Shown in pieces: positions 43,001 through 55,102 of a DNA stretch of 64,000 bases. The position numbers and the translations under genes were made by a program. The DNA is taken from the NCBI RefSeq assembly GCF_954871325.1, contig NC_088777.1, forward strand, positions 52,328,002 through 52,392,001, written 5' to 3'. Position 1 is the first letter of the stretch, and each line of letters opens with the position of its first letter. A model generated the notes under the pieces. That model was given only the letters and a program-made list of their open reading frames with translations. It was not told the origin of the DNA and did no database searches. The stretch comes from Gordionus sp. m RMFG-2023. Lineage: Eukaryota; Nematomorpha; Gordioida; Chordodea; Parachordodidae.

Positions 43001-43748
43001 AATTTATTTAGTTTGTAGCCTAGTCAAAGATAATAGGGTTTACAATTTTTAGGATGGCAAAACAAGAAGATAAAAATAAACTTGACCCGGAATTCCATCA
43101 TAGAAAATCCACCACGGGTTGTTGACAAACAACATATACTTGGTTTTGACTTATAAGAATTGGAAACTAATTTAATTTTACTTTTACATTCTCGCTTAGG
43201 GCCATGTAATGAATCATATTTTGACTAAATCTTTTTTGTAAATTCCAACATTAATCGTATTTTTACTTTACCAACTTTAGTAGGCAAAATCAGAAGGAAA
43301 AATATCAAATCATTATAAAATCATATAATTTTTTTGATTTCTAAATCAGTATCACTTAATGCAAATATTAATAGCTGATAAATCATTATCATACTAAGGT
43401 AGTTTAAAAAGGGTGATTACACATTCTCAGAATTTAAATATTCAAAGATTTTTGAAGATTTTATTTAAGAATGTTTAAACATGAGTTTTTATCGAATTTG
43501 TATAATGTTCTAAATATTTTGTACTTAATCCTTTATTTTTATTCATAAAAATATTTCATAAATTAAAAAAAAATTCATTTTTTAAAAAAAATATTTGTAA
43601 TTTTGTTGATTTAAAATTTTTTATTAAAATCGGTTAGGAAATATTATAACAATATTGTTGAAAAATTAATAAATACAAATATCTTATATTTTCAGATTTA
43701 GAATATTATGAATTTCGTGAATAAAAGAAATTCCAAAGCTGCTAAAAT
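40027..43748 (+). repeat. Array unit 11
   Basis: From about 40867 to 42230 it nearly matches the next unit (44590-45955, offset about 3.72 kb). About 15 bp is missing at 40859 (CTAGTTGGATTTC). The stem-loop at 42258-42277 has perfect arms and spacer GATA. Confidence 0.93.
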
Positions 43749-46700
43749 ATTGTAATATCAATATAGACTTTTATAAAAAGTATCGATATCTGTATCTAGA
43801 TATTATTTTAGAAATATCTGTATATGTTTTTAGATATTTTTAATTATACATTTAATATACTATTTATCAACACATTTTTATTAAAAATAAATATATCGTG
43901 AAAAATTTATTTTATTTCATATGAGCATAAAATTTTAATAAATATATATAATATTACCAATAAAATATAAAGTGAAAGATTGTAAAGGAGAATTAAGTAC
44001 TTGCTCTAAACAATGACGCACATTCATTATCAAAAACAATAACCGCTAGACTTTTGATGATAAAATTATATTTAATGTAAAAATAAAAATTTTTTAAATA
44101 AATAATTTTTTTAAAAGATTGTTCGAAAGAAAATATGGGCATTGAGAACATTTATTAAATTATTATTTTATATAATATTGGAATTGAATGGGAACAAATA
44201 TAAAAATTCTGTTTAATAAATAATTTATATTCAAAAGCAACGGAAAAACCTCTATATATAAAAAAACAATTGTTTCTGTATACAGGTATTGTTAAAACGT
44301 ATCAGTTTCTAATACATGTTTAGGCGATGTATTGCTATCTCTATTAAAAATTATCTTTTAACAATTCTGAGAAATTCCATACAATTTTATAAAGTGAAAT
44401 ATTATTCTAAATTTACCTCAGAATATATTTACACAATAATTAATAAGAAAAATATCTCATTAATGTACAAAGATAATTTTCCAACTTCCCTTTGTTAAAA
44501 TTAGGTATGATAATGACGAATTAGAGTTAATAGAGAATAAATTATATGAATTGGATTCGGTTACCTAGTTGCCATGTAATTAAATGGATTTCAAGGACAA
44601 TTTAATTGTATACACAGTTTGCGACGTGGAAAACCTTTGACCAAAAATATTACGTATAACAAAACGAGAAGATCTTTAGAATACAGAGAGGAATAGTTTG
44701 ACCTGAGTGTCATCAGGCCGGCTACCGATATTTTTGATAACGCCAAAAACCCCTCAGTTTAAGAAAACGCCTGATAATATTTATAATGGCGACACATGGC
44801 CAGAACATAAATTTGTTTTAAATAATTTATGTATTCTATAGATGATCTAATAATTGGTAATAATCATTATTGTAATTGTTTAATGTCATCGGGTTTCTTT
44901 CGAATTGTTTGTTAAAATATTTAGCCTTAATCTTTATCCTCGAATGAATTTTTACCTCTTTCATTTTTTTAATATATTAATTTTAGTTAATACTATATTA
45001 CTGATTGAAGATAATTATTTTTTGAAACAATTCTTATTAATATTATATAATTAAAAGGCCATATAATTTATGTTTATGCATTGAGAATAGAGAGAAGTGA
45101 CTTCGATTGAATTATGATTGGAAACTGAAAGTTTTATAAGTAAAGTAAAATAATACTTGACAACATCAAAATCGTTGTAAATAATACGATGTTTGAAATT
45201 AACAGAGTTTACCTCTGGTGTAAAAGTTTCTTAAGAATATGGCCTCTATATTTCCATAATATGTTTAAACGCCTTTAAAGTTGTATAATGCGTTTGCTAA
45301 ATTAAAAAATTAAAAATTTCAGAAACCAATTATTAGCATTAAGATGCATATTGTGATTTAACAATGTATATTAGACTCCCTTGTATTAATTTTTTTTGAG
45401 TAATTTTGCATTTCTCTATTTCTCTATAATATATTTGCCCCATCAAACGCCTATCTCATTATATTTTTAATTATTAATCTTTGAATCATTAAGTAGTTTT
45501 AAAATGCAATTTGTAAAGCTTACAGCAGAAAGATTTTCTAAAACCAATATTCCTATTATATTCTCTTCTATTTTTCCACAAAATAAATACCAATTGATTG
45601 AATTCAAATTTTCAAACCTGCTGCATTTTTGTCTTCTCAATCAAATTTAGGCAAGGTATCTCACATTTGTATTAATCTGTTGTATACAACTCTTATATAA
45701 TATATATATTAAAAGTATAGTAATATGGAATCATCACTTATTCCAGATTAACTTACCGATAGTTATTATATTGACTATAAAACTTTCGATTATGATTATA
45801 AAGATATTTATTATATAATTATTGTGAATAATTTGGTGATAACGAGCTTTAAGGACAATAAGTAATTTATATAATTATCATATTAAACACACTATACTAA
45901 AATAAATTGGTATATCGTTCTTTTTTTTGATTGAAAGTATTTTAATGAGCAGGAGTTAATAGTTAGGGTAAAACTAAATGGGATTAAGGTTCAGATTTGA
46001 ACCTTTTACAAAACACTAGATGAGGAGACTTAAATTTTATTTTATAATTTCTAAATTCCAATATCGCATCATATTCTCAAATTTTTAAGCAAAGGTTATT
46101 ATACTAAATTGTATAAAAATTAGAAAATTAAATTATTTTTTTTAAAAATATGTTTCCAATATTAAATATAAAATTAAAACAGAAAGATTATAATATTTAT
46201 TGATTTATTATTCTAAAATATTCTACTCAAAAAAATATATGGGTATATACTAATATAATTTATTTAATATTTATAAAAAATAGAAGAAAATTGGGAAGAT
46301 ATGAGTAATAATACTTTTTCTCCTATCATATTTTTCTTATTATTATTAATCATTTTATAAAAATTTATATATATGATTTTAATAAAAAGTTAAATTTCCA
46401 TATAATAAACATTTGAACCAGTTTTATCTTGACAATGTAATTGATAAATGACAAGGGTCGCTAACAACATAGAGAATAAATTTAAATAGGTAATTATAGC
46501 ACAATTGATAATAAATTATTAGACATCAACTATAAAGTCATAAGATTTCACATAAATATACAATATATATGTATAAATTTCCTCTAAACAATAAATATAG
46601 TCATTTTTATGTCACAGAAAATTCTAAAACATCAAAAATAACTTCAATAATAAGTCTTAAATAATTAGATTTTTTTTCAATATAAGGTACTCTGCCTAAA

Positions 46701-47454
46701 GAAATATTAACCAACCTTCCCGTAAATATATTATGTTTGAAGCCTAATCAAAGATAATAGGGTTTAAAATTTTTAGGATGGGAAAACAAGAAGATAAAAA
46801 TAAACTTGATGCGGAATTCCATCATGGAAAATCCACCATGGGTTGTTGACAAACAACATATACTTGGTTTTGACTTATAAGAATTGGAAACTATTTTAAT
46901 TTTACTTTTACATTCTCGCTATAGGCCATGTAATGAATCATATTTTGACAAAATTTTTTTTAAAAATTCCAACATTAATCGTATTTTTACTTTACCAACT
47001 TTAGTAGGCAAAATCAGAAGGAAAAATATCAAATCATTATAAAATCATATAATTTTTTGATTTCTAAATCAGCATCACTAAATGCTAATATCAATAGCTG
47101 AAAAATCAATATCATAGTAAGGTAGTTTAAAAGGGTTATTTCACATTCTCAGAATAAAAATATTCCAAGATTTTTGAAGATTATATTTAAGAATGTTTAA
47201 ACATAAGTTTATCGAATTTATCTAAAGTTCTAAATATTTTGTACATAATCATTTATTTTTATCCATAAAATTTTTCATAAATTAAAAAAAAATTCATTTT
47301 TTTAAAAAAATATTTGTAATTTTGTTGATTTTTAAAATTATTAAAATCGGTTAGGCAATAGTATAACAATATTGTTTAAAAATTAATATATACAAATATC
47401 TTATATTTTAAGATTTAGAATTTTATGAATTTCGTTAGAAATTCCAAATAAAAG
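43749..47454 (+). repeat. Array unit 12
   Basis: A mosaic. The first part is close to units 6 and 8, the middle is nearly identical to unit 11, and 46023-46975 is nearly identical to the second half of enlarged unit 9. The stem-loop at 45986-46005 has perfect arms and spacer GATT. About 55 bp is missing at the junction to unit 13, so the usual start block is lost there. Confidence 0.92.
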
Positions 47455-49145
47455 TTATCGATATCTGTATCTAGATATTATTTTGGAAATATCTGAATAT
47501 GTTTTTATATATTAATAATACATTTGATATACTATTAATAAATGCATTTTTATTAAAAATAAATATATCTGAATGAAAAATTTATTTTATTTCATATGAG
47601 CATAAAATTTAAATAAATATATATTAAAAAATTACTAATAAAATAAAAAGTGAAAGATTGTAAAAGAGAATTAAGTACCTGCTCTAAGCAATGACCCCAA
47701 AAACAATAACCGCTTGACTTTTGATGAAAAAATTATATTTAATGTAAAAATAAAAAATTTTAAAATAAATAATTGTTTTAAAAGATTGTTCGAAAGAAAA
47801 TATGGGCATTGACAACATTTATTAAATTATTTTTTTATATGATATTGGAATTGAAAGGGAACAAATATAAAAATTCTGTTTAATAAATAATTTATATTCA
47901 AAAGCAACGGAAAAACCTCTATAAATAAAAAAATAATTGTTTCTCTATACAGGTATATTTGTAAAAACGTATCAGTTTCTAATACATGTTTAGGCGATGT
48001 ATTGCTATCTCTATTTAAAAATTATCTTTTAACAATTCTGAGAAATTTTATACAATTTTAACAAGTGAAATATTATTCTGAATTTACCTCAAAATATATT
48101 TGCACAATAATTAATAAGAAAAATATCTCAATAATGTACAAAGACAACTTCACTTTGTTAAAATTAATAGGTATGATAATGATGAATTAGAGTTAATAGA
48201 GAATAAATTATATGAATTGGATCCGGTTACCTAGTTGCAATATAATTAAATGGATTTCAAGGACAATTTAATTGTGTACACAGTTTAGGACGTGGAAAAC
48301 ATTTGACCAAAAATATAACGAGAACAAAACGAGAAGATCTCCAGAATACAGAGAGGAGTAGTTTGACCTGTGTGTCATCAGGCCAGCTACAGATATTTTT
48401 ATAACGGCAAAAACGCCTCAGTTTAAAAAAACGCCTGATAATATTCATAATGGCGACACATGGCCAGAGCATAAATTTGTTTTAAATAATTTATATATTC
48501 TATAGATGCTCTAATAATTGGCCATATCGGGACCTATTCAAATTATTTGTTAAAATATTTAGCCTTAATATTTATTCTCGAATGAATTTTTACCCCTTTC
48601 ATTGTTTTAATATATCAATTTTAGTTAATACTATATTACTGATTGAAGATAATTATTTTTTGAAACAATTCTTATTAATATTATATAATTAAAACGGCCA
48701 TATAATTTATGTTTATGCATTGAGACAAGAGACAAGTGACTTCGATTGAATAATGATTGGAAACTGATTTAAGTTTTATTGGAAAAGTAAAATAATACTT
48801 GACAACCTCAAAATTTATGTAAATAATACGATGATTGAAATTAACAGAGTTTACCTCTGGTGTAAATGTTTCTTAAGAATATGGCCTCTATATTTCCATA
48901 ATATGCTTAAACGCCTAAAAAGTTGTATAAGGCGTTTGCTAAATTAAAAAATTAAAAATTTCAGATACCAATTATTAGCATTAAGTTGCATATTGTGATT
49001 TAACAATGTATATTAGACTCCTTTGTGTTAATTTTTTTTGAGTAATTTTGCATTTCTCTATTTTTTTATAATATATTTGCCCTATTAAATGCCTATCTTA
49101 TTATATTTTTAATTATTAATCTTTGAATCATTAAGTTGTTTTAAA

Positions 49146-49370
49146 ATGCAATTTGTAAAGCTTACAGCAGAAAGATTTTCTAGAACCAATATTCCTATTA
49201 AATTCTTTTCTATTTTTCCCCAAAATAAATATCAATTAATTGAATTCAAATTTTTAAACCTGCTCCATTTTTGTCTTTTCAATCAAATTTATGCAATGTA
49301 TCTCACATTTGTATTAATCTGTTGTATACAACTCTTATATAAAATATATATTAAAAGTATAGTAATATAG
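49146..49370 (+). other. Second short protein-like open frame (unit 13 version)
   Basis: A 74-codon frame starting MQFVKLTAERFSRTN. The first 49 or so codons are open in many units (starting ATGCAATTTGTAAAGC at, for example, 5414, 10695, 14398, 38083, 41775, 45505) and then hit a stop; this copy reads further. No domain is recognised, and the hydrophobic C-terminal half is ordinary for A+T-rich sequence. It may be a relic of the same ancestral insert as the frame further upstream in the unit, or fortuitous. Confidence 0.15.
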
Positions 49371-50033
49371 CATCACATATACCAGATTAACTTACCGACA
49401 GTTATTATATTTACTATAAAACTTTCGATTATTATTATAAAGATATTTATTATATAATATATTTGAAAAATTTTGTGATAACGAGCTTTAAGGATAATAA
49501 TTAATATATATAATTACCCTATTTAACACACTATACTAAAATAAATCGGTATATCGTTCTTTTTTGATTGAAAGTATTTCAATGAACATGAATTATTGAA
49601 TAGTTAGGGTAAAACGAAATGTGATTAAGGTTCAGATATGAACCTTTTACAAAAGACTAGATGAGGAGACCCAAATTTTATTTTATAATTTCTAAATTCT
49701 AATATCGCATCATATTCTCAAATTTTTAAGCAAAGGTTATTATACTATTATCCTAAAAATTGTATAAAAATTAGAAAATTAAATTATTATTTTTAAAAAT
49801 ATGTTTCCAAGATTAAATATAAAATCAAAACAGAAAGATTATAATATTTATTGATATATTATTCTAAAATATTATACTCAAAATAATAAATATATAAATC
49901 CTAATATAATTTATTTAATATTTATAAAAAATAGTTGGAAATTGGAAATGGATGAGTAATAATACTTTTTTTTCTATCTTATTTTTCTTATTATTATTAA
50001 TCATTTTATATAAATTTATATATATGATTTTAA

Positions 50034-50154
50034 TGAAAGGGGGGATATTTTTCACCAGATGTTAAAACAAAATAAAATGATACTATTATATTTTTATTTT
50101 AATCATACTTAAACATTAATCTATGTTAAAAAAATATTAAACAACTTTTTTAAA
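50034..50154 (+). repeat. Left terminal inverted repeat of the transposon
   Basis: TGAAAGGGGGGATATTT through about CAACTTTTTTAAA is the reverse complement of 51864-51984 with very few differences (one is CACC versus TACC near the tip). About 120 bp is long for Tc1/mariner elements, many of which have repeats of 20-60 bp. The outermost CAG expected from the right end is lost here. Confidence 0.92.
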
Positions 50155-50549
50155 TGTCACACTTAAAAAAAATTTTTTATAAAAAAATATAAAAAGTTTT
50201 GTCATCACATATTTTCTTTTACTTAGTTAACGATATTTTATGTAGAATAATTTTAAATATAATGATAAATTATTCATTTAAGTTGTAAGATCTTAGTCAG
50301 AATCTTTTATTTCTGAAAATTGTTTTTTTCTCTCACTTTATTTTATCATATTTGAGACATAACTTTAATTTAATATTTTATTCAATTCGTATAATACATA
50401 TAATTATATATAATAAGAAATATATTCGTAATTACACTAATACATGAATTTTAATTAATAAAATATGAAATATTTAATGATAGTTCATAGTCATAAATTG
50501 CTTGCTTAAGTAGTACCTATAAATATTAAAAAATGTTAATCGTAATTTA

Positions 50550-51768
50550 TTATATAATTAGATTACTTGTGTCAAGAGGTAGTCCACGATAGCCCAGCTC
50601 CAAATAATGTTGCATAATATTATAGAAATTTGTAAAATCATATGTAATAAATTGATTCATTATTTGATTAATATTATTTATTATATGTTCCCTTGTACTT
50701 GGTCTGGGAATTAATGACCTGTACTTGTTTTTGAAAACCCCGAAAAAATTTTCAATTGGGTTTAATTATGGTGAGTATGGGGGAAGATATTCAATTCTCT
50801 CTTTATAGTCATCAATTAGATGACTTTTATGTATTGACGCATTGTCCATAACTAATATGGCATCTGGTGGTAATATACTAATAATATCCTTTAATGAATT
50901 TCGGAATAACATACCATTATATGATCCTTCGATGATTTTATAATGTATAACTCCACAAATTCCTATAGTGCAAAGTACACTTACATTTTTCCCTTTTGAG
51001 GGTGGCACCTTTATTGATGGTCTAACGTTGAGTGGTGCCCAAGCATAGACAGGTACAACATGAAAATTGATGCCTGTCGTCGAGAAAATAGAGTCTTTCT
51101 CTGGAGATGTTCAGCAATTTGTGGCAATACACCTGTCGAATATTGATAGCTCCTGGTGTATTCCTGTGATCTGGTTCTTTCCCAGCTCTTTTTTTGGACC
51201 ATCGGATGTTTTTAACATATTTCCTTATAGTTCCAATATTTTTTGGAGAACCAGAGGGCAAATTCTCAATTATATCCTTCACCGTGAAGGTATTATTGTC
51301 GATTAGCAAATCCATAATTTGCCTTTCAATATTTGCTGTGTCTTTAATTTTTCTCCCCCTTTGTTTAAGCGAGAATTCCTTTAAGGGCTCACCAAAAATT
51401 TCTGGGAATGTATCCCGTTTTATTTTATGTATTGATGCCTTCGACATATTAACAAATTTAGCAATGTCCTTAACCTTCATCTGTTCTTCCTCTGGCATTG
51501 CTAATATTTTCATTACCATTACCATTTCAATTTTATCTTTGTTCCAACAATTGTATGTTCTTTTGGGTTTAGGAATGGATGATATTTGAGAATCATTTAT
51601 ATTTTCATTAATAGTTGCTAAAGAATTATTATTTGCAGAAATATTAGAATGTGATTGATAATTTTCCATATCATTCCCATCTGAGATTGGCAAAGTATAA
51701 TTTACAGAAGTACTTGAGAGTAAAGGAGATGTATTAAAGTTATAAAGAATGTAGTCTATATTAAACAT
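50550..51768 (-). pseudogene. Transposase of the IS630-Tc1-mariner superfamily, broken
   Basis: Would cut and paste the element by DDE chemistry in the nucleus. From the ATG at 51768, residues 1-70 are low-complexity; a helix-turn-helix follows (about residues 98-118, KVKDIAKFVNMSKASIHKIK), then a second winged-helix-like part to about 190. The catalytic core shows FLDD near 51081, VMDNASIHKS with D at 50846, and LPPYSP...LNPIE with E at 50753. The C-terminus ends at a TAA at 50552-50550, giving about 406 codons, normal for the family. There are two breaks: a one-base frameshift at about 51073-51081, directly after the first catalytic D, and a TAA at 50768-50766 between SP and LNPIE. The D-to-E gap is 30 residues, against 34 in typical Tc1. 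The frame lies cleanly between the terminal repeats. Confidence 0.9.
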
Positions 51769-51863
51769 TATAAGATTGAAAATAATATTAAATTAAATAT
51801 ACAAAAATATTAAATTATGTAAATGATATATGAAAAAATATGTTTTTTTTAAAAAGTTTTTTT

Positions 51864-51987
51864 TTTAAAAAAGTTGTTTAAAATTTTTTTAACATAGATT
51901 AATGTTTAAGTATGATTAAAATAAAAATATAATAGTATCATTTTATTTTGTTTTAACATCTGGTAAAAAATATCCCCCCTTTCACTG
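51864..51987 (-). repeat. Right terminal inverted repeat of the transposon
   Basis: Read on the minus strand from 51987 it begins CAGTGAAAGGGGGG and matches the left repeat for about 120 bp. Flanking TA (51988-51989) is the probable target duplication on this side; satellite sequence (ATAAACATTTGAA) resumes directly after it. Confidence 0.92.
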
Positions 51988-53627
51988 TAATAAACATTTG
52001 AATCAGTTTTATCTTGACAATGTAATTGAGATAAATGACAAGGATCGCTAACAACATAGAGAATAAATTTAAATAGGTAATTATAGCCAATTGATAATAA
52101 ATTATTAGACATCAACTATAAAGTCATAAGATTTCACATAAATATACAATATATATGTATAAATTTCCTCTGGAGAATAGATATAGTCAATTTTATGTCA
52201 CAGAAAATTCTAAAAATATCAAAAATAACTTCAAGAATAAGTCTTAAAAAAAATAGATTATTTTTCAACACAAGGTACTCTGCCTTAAGGAAAATTAACC
52301 ATACTTCCTGTAAATTTATTTAGTTTGAAGCCTAGTCAAAGATACTAAAAATATTTATTATTATTATAAATATTATATGTAAAATTGTACTCATGTACAT
52401 GTGTCTAAAAGACCCATAGTGAATCAGGGTTAAGAAAATTTGTAGTCATTATATATAAATTTATTGTTTATAAATAGTTAAATAATATTTTAAATTAATT
52501 TTATAATGCATAAATCATTTTGAATTCAATTTAATAAAAATATAAAAGACTTATTCTATAAGAGTATGATTATATTACTACATTATATTTTTGTATATAT
52601 TAAGGACTCAGATTTATTAAAAACTATATAATTATCCTAGATCTGCAAACATGGCTAAAACTAAAAATGTTTTTATGAGGGGTGGGGTCCAACCTGAATT
52701 ATCATAGGACTTGAACAGCGAAATTTGTTTTTAGGGAAATTAAAATTTAGCTTTTTTTGTTTTTAGATTTATTTTTTTCCAGGTTTGTGGTTAAAAAAAA
52801 TAAATAAATATGTTTGTTTATAAATTAGCACCAAAAATTTTAGTCGTCAAATATATATTCTAACATTCCATAAAACCTTCAGTATAACTCATTGTCCTCA
52901 TCATCATTTATGATGATTTTAGAGTAATCATTTTAGACTTAAGCTTTCCTATTTTTTTGTTAAATAAACAGATATTAACCCATATACAAGTAAATTTATA
53001 TTTTGATATTCATTACGATCATATTTTTTAGGTCACGGCTAAGGATGCTAGGCCAAATATGCTCTCGCTATAAAAATAGCAAATAAGAGACAACATATGA
53101 AAATTTTTCATTTTTGATTTCTAACAATATTATTGATAATATCAATTTTCTAGTTTATTTAGTATTTTTCTTATAATTTATTTTGAAATATTTTATATAA
53201 TTTCAATCTTAATATATATCATATTTATGACTTGATTTTTGAAAATATATACTGTGTGAAATTAAAATGAATATAAATTCGTTAAATAAATTAATATTTA
53301 AAGTGAGAAAATGAATAAGTGAAGACTTAATAATTAGTTAGCATACATCAGAAATCAGAACCTGAAAAAATAAGATAACCTATTATTATAGAATTATTTT
53401 TAATTCTCATTTTTTAAATATAATATGAATATTTAAAATGTTTTGAAAAAGTAGAAATTACCGAATTAATTTTTTAAAATACCTTGATTTTATCAAATGA
53501 AAAGATAAAAAAAATATATTGAGCGTTAAATTCTTGTAAAGTTTATATATTTGATCTTAGGTTATAAATATTAGAGAATATGTTAAAAATTATGATAAAT
53601 TAAATTTACTCAAAATTTTAATATTTG

Positions 53628-53662
53628 ATTATAATATATTATGCCACATAATATATTATAAT
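53628..53662. repeat. Perfect 16-bp inverted repeat with 3-nt spacer
   Basis: Arms 53628-53643 and 53647-53662 around CCA are fully complementary; the inner part reads AATATATTATG CCA CATAATATATT. It could extrude as a cruciform or form a short RNA hairpin. In DNA this rich in A and T such repeats also arise by chance, though 16 perfect pairs including the G-C pair is strong. Confidence 0.7.
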
Positions 53663-54290
53663 ATAATTTATGTCATAATAATATTAAATATAAATCATTA
53701 ATTTGACCTGTGTTTAATCCGAAAGCAATTATATTCTTTGAGTCTACGTAATTAGTCATATATAGGAACATCTACGCCAAATTTTTTAAAATATCAATAT
53801 TTTAACAACAATTTACTTACAAATTGATAATATTTTCTAAAATTTGATAATAATTTTAACTTAAGTTTTTAAAGGCATGATAACTATAATCTGCAGCTAA
53901 AATTTAACTCACTAAAAAAATACAATTAGAATTAGCAAAAATGGTTTCGGGTTAAACATAAATAAAATTAATGTATTATGATATTTTATTTTATTTTTTA
54001 TTTTTTATAGATTTAGTTTATTTTAAAAAATATCGGTTCAAAATAATTAATTCACTTATATTACTATTTAGTTGAAGAAATGAAAAAAATAGCAAAGGGT
54101 AATAAATATCCTTCTTTTATATATTAGATAATAAGTATTATTTACCTTTAAAATGTAAATAATAGGCATAACCAAAAAGAGGGGAGGGGGATCCCCCCTT
54201 CTGAAATTTCCCTTTTATAGTAAATATAAGTTAAAGATGACTATAATTCAAACTTTTAGAGAATGAAAATTACTTTTGAAAAATATAAAA

Positions 54291-54415
54291 CATAGTCAAA
54301 GCCTGAAATAAGTGAACCTAATGCCCTCTTATATTTAGAGGAAACCCACCAAAATTAATTTTTTTTTAACATACTCAAAAACCTGCAATAAGCGCACCTA
54401 AAAACCTCCAATATT
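54291..54415 (+). repeat. Diverged direct repeat, ~79-bp spacing
   Basis: CATAGTCAAAGCCTGAAATA at 54291 and CATACTCAAAAACCTGCAAT at 54370 start two related blocks of about 46 bp. Both continue with AAG-G-ACCTAA, then C-rich codas (CCCTC and CCTCC) and an ending like ATATT-AG. Probably two units of an old minisatellite or part of a dispersed repeat. Confidence 0.55.
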
Positions 54416-55102
54416 AGCCATTAATCTATAAAAAAAAATACACAATTTATATAAAATTACTATAAATTCTTTTAGATAAAGGATTCAATGAAACTGGTAA
54501 ATTTATTTTTAATGAATGTATTCTCTAAATTATGATAACTAAAAAAAATTTATTTGCATCAATTTAGAATTTGATAAGATGAAAGGTATAATTCAATAAT
54601 TAAAAAAAAACTTATTTTATAAGAGATATCTAAAATTCGTTAGAAAAAAGATCCTGATGAGAAAGGGAAAATTGTATTTATTTAAAAAAATTTAAAGCCA
54701 TTTTAAAAGAAAATAGAAAAAGTGTGCTAATCGCTTATAGGAAAATTGTAAGAGTTCGACATTATTGGGTAGAGATTTTATTTTACTTTAGAAGTTATAT
54801 CATTGTTGAGGTTGTGAATAAAAATTCTAATGAAATTTATTAAGACATTAAAAGTCGCTTGTTCCAATCAATTTTTAAATTTAAATTAATTAGTTTGTTA
54901 TAAATAATCAAGGTTAACCGGACGAGTTTAAACAAATCCAACATTCAAAAATCTTTTTAAAGATTTTTTAAAAAATAATAAATCCGCACAAAATAATATA
55001 TGAAACGTATAACTAGTTAATCAATTGTTAAGAAATAAAAAAAGTTATAATTTAAGACGCACTCTAAAATAGATGTGTTGCAAACTAATCTTTTAAAATA
55101 AA

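Larger units (their letters stand above)
50034..51987 (-). mobile_element. Tc1/mariner (IS630-like) superfamily DNA transposon, inactive
   Basis: About 1.95 kb, bounded by long terminal inverted repeats and encoding one DDE transposase on the minus strand. The right end reads CAGTGAAAGGGGGGATA (minus strand) next to TA, the usual Tc1/mariner target. The left end starts only at TGAAAGGGGGG. Compared with uninterrupted units (e.g. 46377-46404), about 20 bp of satellite and the first CAG of the left repeat are missing, so a small deletion followed insertion. The element is found in this unit only, so it inserted after the array was largely formed or has not been spread by exchange. Confidence 0.93.
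1..52346 (+). repeat. Tandem array of a complex ~3.7-kb satellite unit, 13 units
   Basis: The same long sequence recurs head to tail. I set the unit start at the block TGTTGTATTATCAAGATAG, seen near 1, 3672, 7361, 12650, 16343, 19979, 23703, 27367, 31073, 36319, 40027 and 43749, with a damaged start near 47455. Spacing is 3.64-3.72 kb except for two enlarged units of about 5.25-5.29 kb and a transposon-bearing, truncated last unit. All units have the same orientation. They differ by substitutions and many small indels that are mostly not multiples of three, so no present-day coding constraint is visible. The array leaves the window on the left and ends mid-unit on the right. Function is unknown; a heterochromatic or centromeric satellite is an inference only. 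Confidence 0.97.
47455..52346 (+). repeat. Array unit 13, truncated and interrupted by a transposon
   Basis: Runs 47455-50033, is interrupted by a DNA transposon (50034-51987), and resumes 51988-52346. The satellite part totals about 2.94 kb and stops after ...CCTAGTCAAAGATA, equivalent to about position 2972 of unit 1, so the last 0.7 kb or so of the unit is absent. The sequence beyond has no similarity to the unit. This is the right edge of the array. Confidence 0.92.

Noticed and set aside
48257-48472. Minus-strand frame of 71 codons rich in R, C and W
   Set aside because: The same region in unit 1 (794-1030) is open in a different frame with an unrelated translation; this is not a conserved protein.
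51194-51589. Plus-strand frame of 131 codons across the transposon
   Set aside because: It is the antisense shadow of the transposase frame, which has clear HTH and DDE motifs.
1-52346. Array as ribosomal DNA, tRNA, snRNA or histone cluster
   Set aside because: No rRNA, tRNA or snRNA-like sequence and no histone motif could be read in the unit on either strand.
1-52346. CENP-B box in the unit
   Set aside because: No sequence fits the TTCG-N4-A-N2-CGGG core; TTCGAAAGAAAATATGGG near 366 has the wrong spacing and lacks CGGG.
1-52346. Mitochondrial minicircle or other organelle DNA in tandem form
   Set aside because: Base composition would fit, but no mitochondrial protein, tRNA or rRNA is visible, and the array is joined to nuclear-type transposon-bearing sequence.
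1-52346. CRISPR array
   Set aside because: The repeats are kilobase-long units without short repeat and unique spacer structure, and the setting is eukaryotic.
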